Part shown: in pieces, positions 8,224 to 14,277 of the stretch
Position numbering within the stretch: position 1 is the stretch's first letter
Layout: each line of letters begins with the position of its first letter
IMG/VR virus record: IMGVR_UViG_3300028030_000050
Span: 1 to 27,869 of that record
Direction: 5' to 3' (one strand)
Source of the DNA: a virus
DNA length: 27,869 nt
Notes under the pieces: generated by a model
What the model saw: only the letters and a program-made list of their open reading frames with translations
Databases searched by the model: none
Told to the model about the DNA's origin: nothing
Program-made: the position numbers and the translations under genes

Positions 8224-8495
8224 GGCGCTGGTTTGCTACTCCGCTAGCGGCCATCTTGCTAGGCGTAGCGCTTACCGCCTGGACCTGGCTAATGCTAGGT
8301 TGGGCCGCCGCCTGGCGGTTAGCGGTAGTCCTAGCCGCGCTAGGCGTTGCGGATGCTGCGTTAGGGCGCTACCGGACCCCGCTTAGTTGGGAGATTAACC
8401 GCGCCTGGCACCGTGACCCGCTGCGTTACTGGCTCTGGTTCATAGGCGTAGGTGTAGCGCTAGTGCTACTGCACCTGCATTTCACGGGGGTCTAG
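8220..8495 (+). CDS. Holin-like small membrane protein
   Basis: This 91-residue protein has about three hydrophobic segments (roughly 7-26, 30-47 and 70-86) and an N-terminal basic start (RRW). It is coupled to the endolysin by a GTGA overlap and has a GGAGGAGG ribosome site. Size, topology and position fit a class I holin that forms pores in the inner membrane for endolysin release. It could also be an accessory membrane protein, because two other holin-like genes follow. The stop codon (8493-8495) lies inside a perfect 24-base palindrome. Confidence 0.6.
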   Translation: MRRWFATPLAAILLGVALTAWTWLMLGWAAAWRLAVVLAALGVADAALGRYRTPLSWEINRAWHRDPLRYWLWFIGVGVALVLLHLHFTGV

Positions 8496-8505
8496 ACCCC
8501 CGTGA
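8482..8505 (+). terminator. Perfect 24-bp palindrome over a stop codon
   Basis: Two 11-base arms (TCACGGGGGTC and its complement) flank a TA centre, so the RNA would fold into a very stable hairpin. The stop codon of the upstream membrane gene lies in it. No T tract follows (TACTCTATAG), so it may attenuate or stabilise mRNA ends rather than act as a classical terminator. Confidence 0.6.
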
Positions 8506-8529
8506 TACTCTATAGATGAGGCTCAATAA

Positions 8530-8555
8530 CCATTTTCCCGGAGGCGGGAAAATGG
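8530..8555 (+). terminator. Perfect hairpin between lysis genes
   Basis: The 11-base arms (CCATTTTCCCG and its complement) enclose a GAGG tetraloop. It sits just upstream of the AGGAGG of the next gene at 8558. The loop itself carries a Shine-Dalgarno-like GAGG. It could mark an RNA processing or termination site, or modulate translation of the next gene. Confidence 0.55.
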
Positions 8556-8569
8556 TCAGGAGGTGACAA

Positions 8570-8791
8570 ATGGAACGGAAACCCTGGTACATGTCAAAAA
8601 CATTCTGGTCGCTGCTCGTGACGGCGCTGGTGACGTTCTGGGACGCCGTGCGCCTAGCGGTCCCCAGCCTACCGGACATCCCGCCGGAGGTGCGGCATTG
8701 GCTCCAGGCCCTCGGTCTACTGGGAGCAGTCTATGGTCGCGCGGTTGCGGACCGTCCTCTGGGCCTGCGCGCTCACTCTCGCACTCGCTAG
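8570..8791 (+). CDS. Holin-like protein (PPEVRHWLQALG type)
   Basis: This 73-residue protein starts with basic and aromatic residues and a short hydrophobic segment (about 10-25: FWSLLVTALVTFWDAV). It then has PSLPDIPPEV and a second weak hydrophobic segment ending in YGRAVADRPL, a layout I associate with small phage lysis membrane proteins. It has an AGGAGG site 7 bases upstream. Its 3' end overlaps the next gene by 59 bases in another frame. A holin or anti-holin role is inferred from layout and position between the endolysin and an XhlA-like gene. Confidence 0.6.
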   Translation: MERKPWYMSKTFWSLLVTALVTFWDAVRLAVPSLPDIPPEVRHWLQALGLLGAVYGRAVADRPLGLRAHSRTR

Positions 8792-9056
8792 CCACGCGCT
8801 AGCGAGTGGCCGAGCTGGGGCGCGTGTAGAGTTCGGCCCGTTCTCCATCCGGGCCTACGCCGAGCAGGTGCTCGCCTACGTAGGCCCGCTAGAGGTGGAC
8901 GCCGGGGTGGACCTGCGTGGACCATCCTGGACCGTCACGCCCTACACCGCCGTGGTGTATGACACCGGCACATTCTGGCTCGCGGTAGAGGTAGCGCGTC
9001 CGCTATCCCCTACCGCCGGTTTTCGTTTCGCGCTATCAGGTGGGGTGGCATGGTGA
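8733..9056 (+). CDS. Small secreted, beta-strand-rich protein of unknown function
   Basis: The 107-residue product begins with a clear signal peptide: basic MVARLR, a hydrophobic core of about 14 residues, and an Ala-x-Ala cleavage motif near residue 24. The mature part of about 83 residues alternates polar and hydrophobic residues, in the way of amphipathic strands, and ends in Trp after GGVAW. That C-terminal aromatic residue is typical of outer membrane barrels, but the protein is too short for a normal single-chain barrel. It overlaps the upstream gene by 59 bases in a different frame and has a GGGAG site 8 bases upstream. No Cys follows the signal, so it is not a lipoprotein spanin. The function is unknown; an envelope role at lysis or exclusion is possible. 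Confidence 0.6.
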   Translation: MVARLRTVLWACALTLALASHALASGRAGARVEFGPFSIRAYAEQVLAYVGPLEVDAGVDLRGPSWTVTPYTAVVYDTGTFWLAVEVARPLSPTAGFRFALSGGVAW

Positions 9057-9265
9057 GCGAGATAGAGGAGCGCCTCGCGGCATTGGAGGCCAAGATGGAG
9101 TATTACGAGCGGGCATTTAAGCGCCTAGACCGCATTGCCGACGACCTGGCCGAGATAGGCAAGGATTTAGGCGCGTTGCAGGCGACGCTCAAAATCACCT
9201 GGGGTATTAGCTCAGCGCTGCTGCTACTATTGCTGACCGCCATCGTCGGCGCGTATTTCAAATAG
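9050..9265 (+). CDS. XhlA-like holin-associated membrane protein
   Basis: This 71-residue protein has an N-terminal charged coiled coil (about residues 3-45, heptad-like Leu/Ile spacing) followed by one C-terminal hydrophobic helix (about 48-68) and a short basic tail. This is the layout of the haemolysin XhlA family, which works with holins in phage lysis modules. It overlaps the preceding stop and is the last plus-strand gene before the convergent minus operon. The start may be the ATG at 9050 or the adjacent GTG at 9053. Confidence 0.75.
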   Translation: MVSEIEERLAALEAKMEYYERAFKRLDRIADDLAEIGKDLGALQATLKITWGISSALLLLLLTAIVGAYFK

Positions 9266-9295
9266 TTAGGCCAGGACGCATGTCCCGGCCTAACT
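9264..9295. terminator. Bidirectional terminator hairpin between convergent operons
   Basis: The 14-base arms (AGTTAGGCCAGGAC paired with GTCCCGGCCTAACT, one A-C mismatch) enclose a GCAT loop. The structure includes the end of the stop codon of the upstream gene. It lies between converging transcription units, so it probably ends both. No strong T tract is present. Confidence 0.7.
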
Positions 9296-9309
9296 AGCAT
9301 GTAGGGTAG

Positions 9310-10002
9310 CTACGCCTGTATAGGCTCGCCTTCGTCACCATCTGAGCCGTTTCCGTTATCACCCCCCTTCTTGACCTCCTCGATGGTGTCATGCATCGCC
9401 GCTAGGAGTTGCGCCAGCTCCTCCGCGTGGTCAGGGTGCAGCCCCAGCAACACCATCTGACTCACGGCGCTACCGTCGCTAGCCATCAGCGTGTTATTAC
9501 TGATGGCCGCCCAGAGGTGTGGCCTCAGCCAGCTCGGGGCATCCTGGTAGGCGGCCCCGGCGGTCACATGGTCGCAGCGGTCAATCCACGCCTCGACCTC
9601 ATGCACCGCCTCCTCATCGAGCGGCGTCCATTGCAGGGTGTAGGCTAGCTCGGCGTAATCTCGCATGACCTGAGAGGGTTCACCCCGGCTGAGCAGGTAC
9701 ATGCCTAGCGCGCCCGCGATGTTCACCGTCACCACCCAGTAGCGGCCATCATGCGGCCCCACCAGCACCGCCGTGTAGTGAGGCCGCTCCTCATTGCGCG
9801 ACTCATGGTAGTCGCGCATGGCCTCCATGAGTTGGACCTGTAGCGGGCTCTTAGTGCTCGCAATCACCGGGATGGACCCACCGAACATTAGCGCGGGGCC
9901 TGGCATGATGTCCTCAGTTAGGCTGTCTACCACCGGTTTTACGTCCGCCGGGTAGATGTTAGGCACCCAGGGCATTTTCTCATTACTCATCCGCTCGCTC
10001 AT
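9310..10002 (-). CDS. Hypothetical protein of minus-strand operon
   Basis: The gene encodes 230 residues with no motif I recognise. It starts at the ATG at 10002 with a GGAGG site. The N-terminal half is strand/helix mixed (TAVLVGPHDGRYWVVTVN), the middle is helical and acidic, and the last 20 residues are a Gly/Asp/Asn/Glu-rich flexible tail. It has its own predicted promoter at 10041-10069 and ends at the convergent terminator. It could be an early host-takeover or lysogeny-associated accessory gene. I cannot assign a function. Confidence 0.75.
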   Translation of the reverse strand: MSERMSNEKMPWVPNIYPADVKPVVDSLTEDIMPGPALMFGGSIPVIASTKSPLQVQLMEAMRDYHESRNEERPHYTAVLVGPHDGRYWVVTVNIAGALGMYLLSRGEPSQVMRDYAELAYTLQWTPLDEEAVHEVEAWIDRCDHVTAGAAYQDAPSWLRPHLWAAISNNTLMASDGSAVSQMVLLGLHPDHAEELAQLLAAMHDTIEEVKKGGDNGNGSDGDEGEPIQA

Positions 10003-10040
10003 TTCGCTCCTCCTTTCAGTAGCCGCCTGGCTACAGGCTC

Positions 10041-10069
10041 AGTATAGCACATTATGCCTACTATGTCTA
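10041..10069 (-). promoter_or_regulatory. Sigma70-like promoter with extended -10
   Basis: On the minus strand, TAGACA (10069-10064) is followed after 17 bases by TATACT (10046-10041), preceded by TGC, which gives the extended form TGCTATACT. The same extended -10 recurs at four places on the plus strand. It reads towards the gene ending at 9310. Confidence 0.7.
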
Positions 10070-10294
10070 GTGCAGGTACAGCTCCGCCGCCTGCATCTCC
10101 GCCGCGCTCCACGCCGCCAGCCTCCAACTCGCCCAGATAGCGAGCGCTAGCGCTAGATGCACCGCACCGACAACTACCCACCAGCGCCAGCTAGAGCCCC
10201 AGAGCAGGCGCAGCGCTAGCAGCAGCAATAAGGCCAGCAGGTACTCACTCACCGCGCCCGCCGCCAGCAACCAAAATAGCTCACTCCCTACCAT
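10067..10294 (-). CDS. Small membrane protein
   Basis: This 75-residue protein is mostly hydrophobic, with about two membrane segments (roughly residues 5-32 and 37-58) separated by a SSWRW loop. It starts at the ATG at 10294 with GGAGG 8 bases upstream, and its 5' end overlaps the preceding minus gene by 14 bases. It is paired with another small membrane protein, which suggests they act together in the envelope, perhaps in superinfection exclusion. No family is recognised. Confidence 0.6.
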   Translation of the reverse strand: MVGSELFWLLAAGAVSEYLLALLLLLALRLLWGSSWRWWVVVGAVHLALALAIWASWRLAAWSAAEMQAAELYLH

Positions 10295-10496
10295 GAGTAG
10301 CCTCCGCCCAGGCCGAGAGCGCGAGCATGGTGATGCTCATACCCACGGCCAGCAGGTACACCACACCATAGGCCCAGGTGGGTACGGGGCCTAGGTGCAT
10401 TGCCTGCATCCCTAGCCCCACTACCCAGGCTGAGCCCAGGACCGCTACCACTCCTAACGCCGCCGCTATTAACGCCGCCAAAACTCCAGCCATCAT
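10281..10496 (-). CDS. Small membrane protein
   Basis: This 71-residue protein has two hydrophobic helices (about 4-30 and 39-62) and a polar C-terminal end. Its ATG at 10496 overlaps the stop of the upstream minus gene (ATGA), so the two are translationally coupled. Together with the following membrane gene it forms a pair in the operon that runs away from the divergent promoter. The function is unknown; membrane exclusion proteins of phages have this size and topology, but that is an inference. Confidence 0.6.
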   Translation of the reverse strand: MMAGVLAALIAAALGVVAVLGSAWVVGLGMQAMHLGPVPTWAYGVVYLLAVGMSITMLALSAWAEATHGRE

Positions 10497-10735
10497 TCCA
10501 CCTCCCGTAGGTCCGTATACTGGCGCAGGCTGACCACCGGCCAGTAGTTACCAGCCGCCGCCAGCAGCCGCTCGTATGCCGCCTGGATAACCTCCCGCGC
10601 CATAGCCCGCGCCAGCACAACCTCACGACCGCCGGCGGTTACAACTACCAACCTCCAGAGGCCATCACCGCCGGCGATGCGCACGTCGTCGCCGGGTCCG
10701 AGAACGTAGAACCCGTCCTCATGCCTCACTACCAT
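10493..10735 (-). CDS. Hypothetical protein, 80 residues
   Basis: This is a soluble protein with an N-terminal strand-rich half (FYVLGPGDDVRIAGGDGLWR, SH3-like in feel) and a helical C-terminal half. It starts at the ATG at 10735 with GGAGG 6 bases before it and overlaps the upstream gene by 17 bases. The N-terminal pattern (long-range Gly-Asp turns between short strands) resembles another small gene at 17532-17798, which has a similar PGDLIQVVDVERGEQPVG stretch. The two may be distant relatives. The function is unknown. Confidence 0.55.
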   Translation of the reverse strand: MVVRHEDGFYVLGPGDDVRIAGGDGLWRLVVVTAGGREVVLARAMAREVIQAAYERLLAAAGNYWPVVSLRQYTDLREVE

Positions 10736-11012
10736 CGGTAACCTCCTTCCACAACTCGCGTAGCCGCTGGGTGTGAGCTGCTAGGTGTGACAACACCGCG
10801 CAGGGGTGTGACCCTGGCAGCGGCTGGAACACCGGCGGCTCGACGCCCGCGCCACGCAGCGCCGCCTCTAGCGTGTCTACCGCCATCCCGTATGCCCTAA
10901 CTAGGTTATCGGCCTCCCGCCGCAGCATGGCGGCCGTGTTAGGCAGGTCCAGCAACACCTGGATAGCCTCGTTACCTAGCTCTATCAGTTCAGGGTCTAT
11001 CGGTTTGCTCAT
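10719..11012 (-). CDS. Hypothetical protein, first gene of minus operon
   Basis: I place the start at the ATG at 11012 (protein MSKPIDPEL...), which has an AGGAGG site. A longer frame reaching 11105 would run back through the promoter into the opposite gene. The 97-residue product is largely helical (residues 10-55) with a Pro-rich turn (VFQPLPGSHP) and a final helix. As the first gene after the divergent promoter it is transcribed opposite the XRE regulator, as a repressor or maintenance gene would be. I see no DNA-binding motif in it. Confidence 0.6.
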   Translation of the reverse strand: MSKPIDPELIELGNEAIQVLLDLPNTAAMLRREADNLVRAYGMAVDTLEAALRGAGVEPPVFQPLPGSHPCAVLSHLAAHTQRLRELWKEVTDGSEA

Positions 11013-11018
11013 CTGCTG

Positions 11019-11073
11019 CCTCCTCTCGCTAGCATTATATGACATCGCGGGGTATAATGCTACTGAGAGGAGG
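11019..11073. promoter_or_regulatory. Palindromic divergent promoter / operator
   Basis: Two 21-base arms, 11019-11039 and 11053-11073, are inverted copies with two mismatches, around a 13-base spacer. Each arm carries a TATAAT (11034-11039 on minus, 11053-11058 on plus) and, further out, the AGGAGG ribosome site of the gene it faces. The -35 position of each promoter falls inside the arm of the other and is weak, so the two promoters compete for overlapping DNA. This is a typical layout for a genetic switch. Confidence 0.75.
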
Positions 11074-11081
11074 TGATAGAC

Positions 11082-11324
11082 GTGGCCGAAACGCCCAGCA
11101 ACCACATACTGAGGCGGCTCCGTAAGCAGCTCGGGCTATCCCAGCCAGAGCTGGAGGCCATAGCCGGCGTATCGCTGTACTACATAGGCCGGATGGAGCT
11201 AGGCCGGCATTGTCCTAGCCTACGCACCATCCGCCGCCTGGCGCATGGTCTACACGCAGCGGGGCTAGACATGGACGAGCAGGATATAGTCTGCCTGCTA
11301 GTCCGCGAGTGGGAGTGTACGTAG
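11082..11324 (+). CDS. XRE/Cro-like helix-turn-helix regulator
   Basis: The start is the GTG at 11082, 8 bases after the AGGAGG; the GTG at 11073 lies inside that site. The 80-residue protein is essentially a single HTH_3 domain: helix 1 (HILRRLRKQLGLS), the HTH at residues about 19-40 (QPELEAIAGVSLYYIGRMELG) and the closing helices (LRTIRRLAHGLHAAG). The size and single-domain form resemble Cro more than a two-domain CI repressor. It lies at a divergent palindromic promoter that it very probably binds. Confidence 0.85.
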   Translation: MAETPSNHILRRLRKQLGLSQPELEAIAGVSLYYIGRMELGRHCPSLRTIRRLAHGLHAAGLDMDEQDIVCLLVREWECT

Positions 11325-11336
11325 AGGAGGTACTAG

Positions 11337-12320
11337 ATGAGCCGTACTGAAATAGTGCAGCAGGGGCCAGTCATGTCGCTGGCCGAGATGCGTGAGGTCG
11401 CTGAGGCTATGGTCGCGAGCGGCCTCACGTCGTTTCAGACCCCAGAGCAGGCGCTCGTCCTGATGCTCCAGGCGCAGGCCGACGGGCAGCACCCGATGAA
11501 GGCCGCGCAGGAGTACCATATTATCCACGACGAGCGGAACAACCGGACCTACCCTAGCCTCCGCGCGGACGCCATGCTCGCGCGTTTCCAGCGGGCCGGT
11601 GGCCGGGTGCGGTGGATAGAGCGGACGCCTAGGGCGGTCGAGGCTGAGTTCTACCACCCCGGCCTGGTCGAGCCCGTGCGCGTCCGCTGGACACTAGAGG
11701 ACGCGCAGCGGGCGGGGCTGGCTAACCGCCGGAGCTGGCGGCAGTACCCGCGCCAGATGCTCACCGCCCGCGTGGTTAGTGAGGGCGTGCGTATCGCGTA
11801 CCCGGCGGTGGCGACCGGCATCTACACGCCGGAGGAGGTACAGGATTTTGACGCTACGCCGCCAGTCCGCGTAGAGGCCGAGGTGGTGACCGCCGAGCCC
11901 GCCTCTAGTGAGGAGATAGACGAGGCCCTGGAGTCGCGCGAAGAGGGTGGTGGTGAGCAGGCCGCGCCGACGCCCGCGCAACCGGCTAACGACCGCGCTA
12001 CGCTCGCACGTGCAGTAGGCGCGTTGTTCGAGGCCCTGGGGTTGGTAGACCGCGAGGTCAACAGGCAGCTACTCAACATCGTGCTAGAGGCAGACATCCA
12101 GAGCCCTAGTGAGCTGACCACCGACCAGCTCAAGCGGGCCTGGGAGTACCTAACGGCTCTGGCTATGGCCGCCGGCGATGCTGACCAGAGCAAACTGCCG
12201 CGCCTGCCCGAGTACGTGGCCGCCGTGGTAGCCACGGGCTCCGCGCCTCCTAGCGACGCCGAGGCGCTGATGGTAGACTACGTGACGTGGCTAGAGTCAG
12301 CGGAACCGGTAGACGAATAG
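11337..12320 (+). CDS. recT: RecT-like single-strand annealing protein
   Basis: This 327-residue protein has the RecT/RedB-type pattern found in many phages: an N-terminal helix region ending in MLQAQADGQHPMKAAQEYHI, then SLRADAMLARFQRAGG (about residues 65-80), a Trp/Glu strand pair, and the WTLEDAQRAGL to YPRQMLTARVVSEGVR block (about 121-155). The C-terminal third (after 185) is acidic and poorly conserved. RecT proteins anneal complementary single strands in phage recombination and replication. No partner exonuclease is seen nearby, which is unusual for a full recET-type pair. It is followed by a hairpin and then the replication gene. Confidence 0.75.
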   Translation: MSRTEIVQQGPVMSLAEMREVAEAMVASGLTSFQTPEQALVLMLQAQADGQHPMKAAQEYHIIHDERNNRTYPSLRADAMLARFQRAGGRVRWIERTPRAVEAEFYHPGLVEPVRVRWTLEDAQRAGLANRRSWRQYPRQMLTARVVSEGVRIAYPAVATGIYTPEEVQDFDATPPVRVEAEVVTAEPASSEEIDEALESREEGGGEQAAPTPAQPANDRATLARAVGALFEALGLVDREVNRQLLNIVLEADIQSPSELTTDQLKRAWEYLTALAMAAGDADQSKLPRLPEYVAAVVATGSAPPSDAEALMVDYVTWLESAEPVDE

Positions 12321-12419
12321 GGATATAAGCTCACCACCTCCCCGGTGAGTGGGGAGGTGGTGGGTGAAAGGAGGCGCTAGACGAGCGCAACTACATTCTA
12401 CCATGACCGGAGGTAACTG
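12321..12419 (+). promoter_or_regulatory. Leader with strong hairpin and 5-codon micro-ORF
   Basis: The hairpin at 12332-12362 has perfect 12-base arms (CACCACCTCCCC and its complement) and a GGTGAGT loop. It is followed by GGTGAAAGGAGGC, a ribosome-site leader like the one before 16167 but with no start codon after it. A micro-ORF at 12403-12420 (ATG plus four codons) spans the next ribosome site and its TGA overlaps the ATG of the replication gene (12420). The hairpin may terminate or attenuate transcription of the replication gene. Confidence 0.5.
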
Positions 12420-13283
12420 ATGCGATTGCGAAAAATGCCCAGCCCCTATACGAGTATAGCGAATGACGTACTCCGTGACCAGACCCTCTCGCTCCGCGCG
12501 AAGGGGCTACTGGCGCTCCTACTGAGCCTGCCTGATAACTGGCGGTTCAACCTCACGTGGATTGTCGAGCAGAGCCGCGAGGGGCGTGATGCTACTAGAG
12601 CGGCGCTGGCTGAGCTGCGAGAGAGGCGCTACGTGGTCACGGCTCCAGCCCGCGACGAGAACGGAAAACTAGCGGGCCACGACTGGTACATCAGCGACAG
12701 CCCGATAGACCCAGATACACTAGAGGCCGCGGGCGTAGAGCTGGATGAGGAGCAACCCGCCGAGCTACGGGAACCTAGTACTACGGCAAACCCGCAGTAC
12801 GGGGAAACCGCAGCTACAAATAAAGAAGTAACAAATAAAGAGCCTACAAAAACATCTCCTACTACTACTTACTCACCCCTTAGTACACAGGCGAGCCGCC
12901 TGGTGAGTCAGAAGGAGATGTGGGTCAAAACAAAAAAACGAGAGCAGGAGGTGCTGGGCGCATTACGCGCCCACGACCCAGGGCTAGTGCCTAGGCTCAA
13001 CGGCCTGCACGTCAGGCTAAATAGGCGCGATAGCCGTGAGGCCATGATGCGCTGGGTGGCTCACCAGCTACACCCTAGGCTCCAGGAGCTGGGGCCGGGG
13101 CCGTTCGTGACCACCATCGAGCAGGCGCTCGATAAAATCGAGGCCAACCCGATGATTAACAATCCGTTCGCCTACATCGCCAAACAACTAGAGCGGGCGC
13201 GTGTAGAGCAGCACGCCCGCGTAGCACATGGACAGCCGGCTATCCCGCCGGAGCAGTTTTTGGCGATGCTAATGGAGGTGTGA
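12420..13283 (+). CDS. Helix-turn-helix replication protein (replisome organizer type)
   Basis: This 287-residue protein opens with a winged-helix segment common to phage replication initiators (residues 10-70: DQTLSLRAKGLLALLLSLPD, then a helix-turn-helix and ALAELRERRYV). The middle (about 120-160) is a Thr/Asn/Lys linker in an AT-rich stretch of DNA with a repeated 11-base word. The C-terminal part (about 165-285) is helical and could be a DnaD-like or helicase-loader contact region. It follows the recT-like gene and precedes RusA, and is probably the origin-binding protein. There is no Walker motif. Confidence 0.7.
   Translation: MRLRKMPSPYTSIANDVLRDQTLSLRAKGLLALLLSLPDNWRFNLTWIVEQSREGRDATRAALAELRERRYVVTAPARDENGKLAGHDWYISDSPIDPDTLEAAGVELDEEQPAELREPSTTANPQYGETAATNKEVTNKEPTKTSPTTTYSPLSTQASRLVSQKEMWVKTKKREQEVLGALRAHDPGLVPRLNGLHVRLNRRDSREAMMRWVAHQLHPRLQELGPGPFVTTIEQALDKIEANPMINNPFAYIAKQLERARVEQHARVAHGQPAIPPEQFLAMLMEV
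12816..12841 (+). repeat. AT-rich 11-bp direct repeats in replication gene
   Basis: ACAAATAAAGA occurs at 12816-12826 and 12831-12841. They lie in the most AT-rich stretch of this gene, in the linker region. Origins of lambdoid phages lie in the same place, inside the initiator gene. This could be an origin, but the repeat also simply encodes Thr-Asn-Lys-Glu twice. Confidence 0.4.
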
Positions 13284-13285
13284 TG

Positions 13286-13651
13286 ATGAGCGAGCAGGTA
13301 CAGGACAGGCTAGAGCACGTGGATTTCGGCGGCTGCCCCTGGTGCGGGGCGGAGCGGCACGTCGAGATAGACGGCATTAGCGCCGTGACGCCGCCAGAGG
13401 ACTGCTGCATCGAGAGCGTCGTCTGGCAGCTCGCCTGGCGGCATCAGAGTCCGGAGTACCAGGACACGGTGCCGGCCATGATGCAGGTGCTCCGCGACAA
13501 GCTCGACGCTGAGGGGCTCACCGGCGCGGCGCGAAAAAACCGCATCAATCAGGCTATCCAAGCGGTGCGCGAGCGGCGGCGCTCTAGTGAGCGCATAATC
13601 TCGGCTATAGCAGGAGTGCTCGCTAGGCGGGCTACGGCCCAGAAACTCTAG
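13286..13651 (+). CDS. Small Cys-containing protein, zinc-ribbon-like
   Basis: The encoded protein has 121 residues. The ATG at 13286 lies 7 bases after GGAGG; GTG 13280 and ATG 13283 are in frame but closer. Near the N-terminus it has a CPWCGAE motif, then a CC pair about 25 residues later, which together could bind one zinc ion. The rest is helical, with a basic stretch (RKNRINQAIQAVRERRRSS). The start overlaps the replication gene end, so the genes are coupled. A role in replication or transcription is likely from context, but no family is recognised. Confidence 0.6.
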   Translation: MSEQVQDRLEHVDFGGCPWCGAERHVEIDGISAVTPPEDCCIESVVWQLAWRHQSPEYQDTVPAMMQVLRDKLDAEGLTGAARKNRINQAIQAVRERRRSSERIISAIAGVLARRATAQKL

Positions 13652-13660
13652 GAGGGGAGA

Positions 13661-14056
13661 ATGATGGCGAAACGGAAACCAAAAATCGGGAGGCGGTTGA
13701 TGGTCTACATGCCCTGGCCGCCTAGCATCAACGACTACTACGGCAACCGGCGCGGCGGTGGCCGCTACCTACTCCCTCACGCCCGCGCGTTCCGGCGCTC
13801 CGTGGGCTGGCTGGTCAGCGTAGCTAGCGATGGCTGGGGACGGCTGCCTATAACCGGCCCCGTGCGCGTGCAGCTCCAGGCATTCCCGCCGGACCGCCGC
13901 CGCTATGACCTGGATAACCGCGAGAAGGCCATTTTCGACGCACTCGAGGCCGCTGGGGTCATCAAAGACGACAGCCAGGTGGTCGAGAAGGCTGCGAAAA
14001 AAATGGAGCCGGTCACCGGCGGGGCCTACCTGGTCATAGTCGAGGAGCTGCTATGA
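13661..14056 (+). CDS. rusA: RusA-family Holliday junction resolvase
   Basis: This 131-residue protein has the RusA layout: MPWPPSINDYYG (residues 17-28), a central strand pair, the acidic motif YDLDN (82-86), Asp93 in the following helix, and KDDSQV (102-107). These Asp residues correspond to the metal-binding set of RusA. It cuts four-way junctions, resolving recombination or replication intermediates before packaging. It lies with recT-like and replication genes in one operon. The start may be the ATG at 13661 or 13664; the site is GGAGGGG. Confidence 0.9.
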   Translation: MMAKRKPKIGRRLMVYMPWPPSINDYYGNRRGGGRYLLPHARAFRRSVGWLVSVASDGWGRLPITGPVRVQLQAFPPDRRRYDLDNREKAIFDALEAAGVIKDDSQVVEKAAKKMEPVTGGAYLVIVEELL

Positions 14057-14277
14057 GCCTGCTACGAGCCGAGTCGCACGTCATGCTGGCCGAGGCCAAC
14101 GCGCAGGATGCTCTGGACATCCTCGACCGGCTACGCGCCGCCCATCCCCAGCACGTAGACATTGCGCGGAGTAACCTCACCGAGGCGCTCCGCCGCGTCA
14201 GGGTGGCTCTGGGCGCGATAGCCGACGCGATGGCGGCGGAGAGGAGGCAACGTGATGAGCAGGACACGACAGACTGA
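14053..14277 (+). CDS. Small helical protein, unknown
   Basis: This 74-residue protein starts at an ATGA overlap with the RusA stop and has a GAGGAG site, so it is translationally coupled to it. The product is two long helices (about 5-30 and 38-62) with heptad-like Leu/Ala spacing, which suggests a helical hairpin or dimer. The last 12 residues are charged. No family is recognised. Confidence 0.6.
   Translation: MSLLRAESHVMLAEANAQDALDILDRLRAAHPQHVDIARSNLTEALRRVRVALGAIADAMAAERRQRDEQDTTD

Noticed and set aside
11012-11105. Longer minus-strand start at 11105 for the gene ending at 10719
   Set aside because: It would run through the divergent promoter and into the XRE gene; the ATG at 11012 has AGGAGG.
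12332-12362. The recT-downstream hairpin as an attachment site
   Set aside because: It is a normal stem-loop, no integrase is present, and no matching copy is seen elsewhere in the window.
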